The position numbers and the translations under genes were made by a program. From Alitta virens (taxonomy: Eukaryota > Annelida > Polychaeta > Phyllodocida > Nereididae), in NCBI GenBank assembly GCA_932294295.1, contig OW028574.1, forward strand, positions 29,830,145 through 29,894,144: a stretch of 64,000 nt of DNA, given 5' to 3'. Positions 63,953-64,000 of this stretch are shown one piece after another. The stretch's first letter is position 1. Every line of letters begins with the position of its first letter. The notes below the pieces were generated by a model. It did not search any database. It was not told where the DNA came from and was given only the letters and a program-made list of their open reading frames with translations.

Positions 63953-64000
63953 GGCGGGTGGGTGATTAGGGCTTTACGTCCTGTATTTCTGCACCTGATG
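63953..64000 (-). mobile_element. SINE S26, 3' end, runs off right edge
   Basis: (GGGT)n-type tail, then GATTAGGGCTTTACGTCC on the plus strand, the standard SINE 3' end in the usual minus orientation. Confidence 0.85.

Larger units (their letters stand above)
62806..64000. other. Intron or intergenic sequence with minor repeats
   Basis: No LINE. It holds a diverged tRNA-type SINE, a 66-bp tandem repeat and, at the very end, a new copy of the main SINE. An open minus-strand frame at 63604-63882 has no supporting features. Otherwise I see nothing identifiable. Confidence 0.5.

Overview
The window looks like an animal (invertebrate metazoan) nuclear locus taken over by retrotransposons. There are no bacterial operons or ribosome binding sites. 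Nearly all long reading frames belong to non-LTR retrotransposons (LINEs), there are tRNA-derived SINEs, and the few host-like reading frames end at GT/AG splice sites. A mollusc or other lophotrochozoan is my guess from the general look of the repeats, but the sequence does not prove it.

Two related LINE families, here called alpha and beta, lie on the minus strand. A complete alpha element is about 5.42 kb: a 153-nt 5' UTR, ORF1 (about 473 aa, gag-like, three zinc knuckles), a 70-nt spacer, ORF2 (1227 aa: APE-type endonuclease, reverse transcriptase, RNase H, C-terminal zinc finger), and a short 3' UTR ending in a (CA)n tail instead of poly(A). This layout fits the I superfamily (I/Nimb-like). 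A tRNA-derived SINE of about 190 bp with (ACCC)n, (ACC)n or (AC)n tails is also on the minus strand throughout and is probably mobilised by the LINE proteins.

Layout. 1-1513: 5' part of an alpha copy. 1514-1837: minisatellite. 1838-18349: a decayed beta LINE holding alpha copy A (2718-11187, 14-bp target-site duplication, TSD), SINEs, and a 1.8-kb DNA transposon with a 3-bp TSD (13207-15001). 18350-20125: minisatellite and LINE fragments. 20126-29335: tandem array of a 3354-bp unit (first unit 4068 bp) carrying small plus-strand host-gene exons between LINE pieces. 29336-45931: a second copy of the region from A to the array, with alpha copy B. 45137-62498: a LINE recombinant (F/E) enclosing alpha copy D, which encloses alpha copy C. 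62499-64000: the only stretch not dominated by these LINEs, with a clear host exon at 62621-62805.

How the parts relate. TSDs give a relative chronology: host gene, then LINE F, E inside F, a SINE inside E, D inside the SINE, and C inside D. Because the LINEs share orientation and are very similar, they appear to have recombined with one another, making the 3354-bp tandem units, the about 23.6-kb duplication and an E/F deletion. A host gene (exons 1-3 in the repeated unit, exon 4 at 62621) seems to have been split by this and its first three exons amplified to four copies. Whether the 23.6-kb duplication is real or two haplotypes joined by the assembler cannot be decided from sequence alone.
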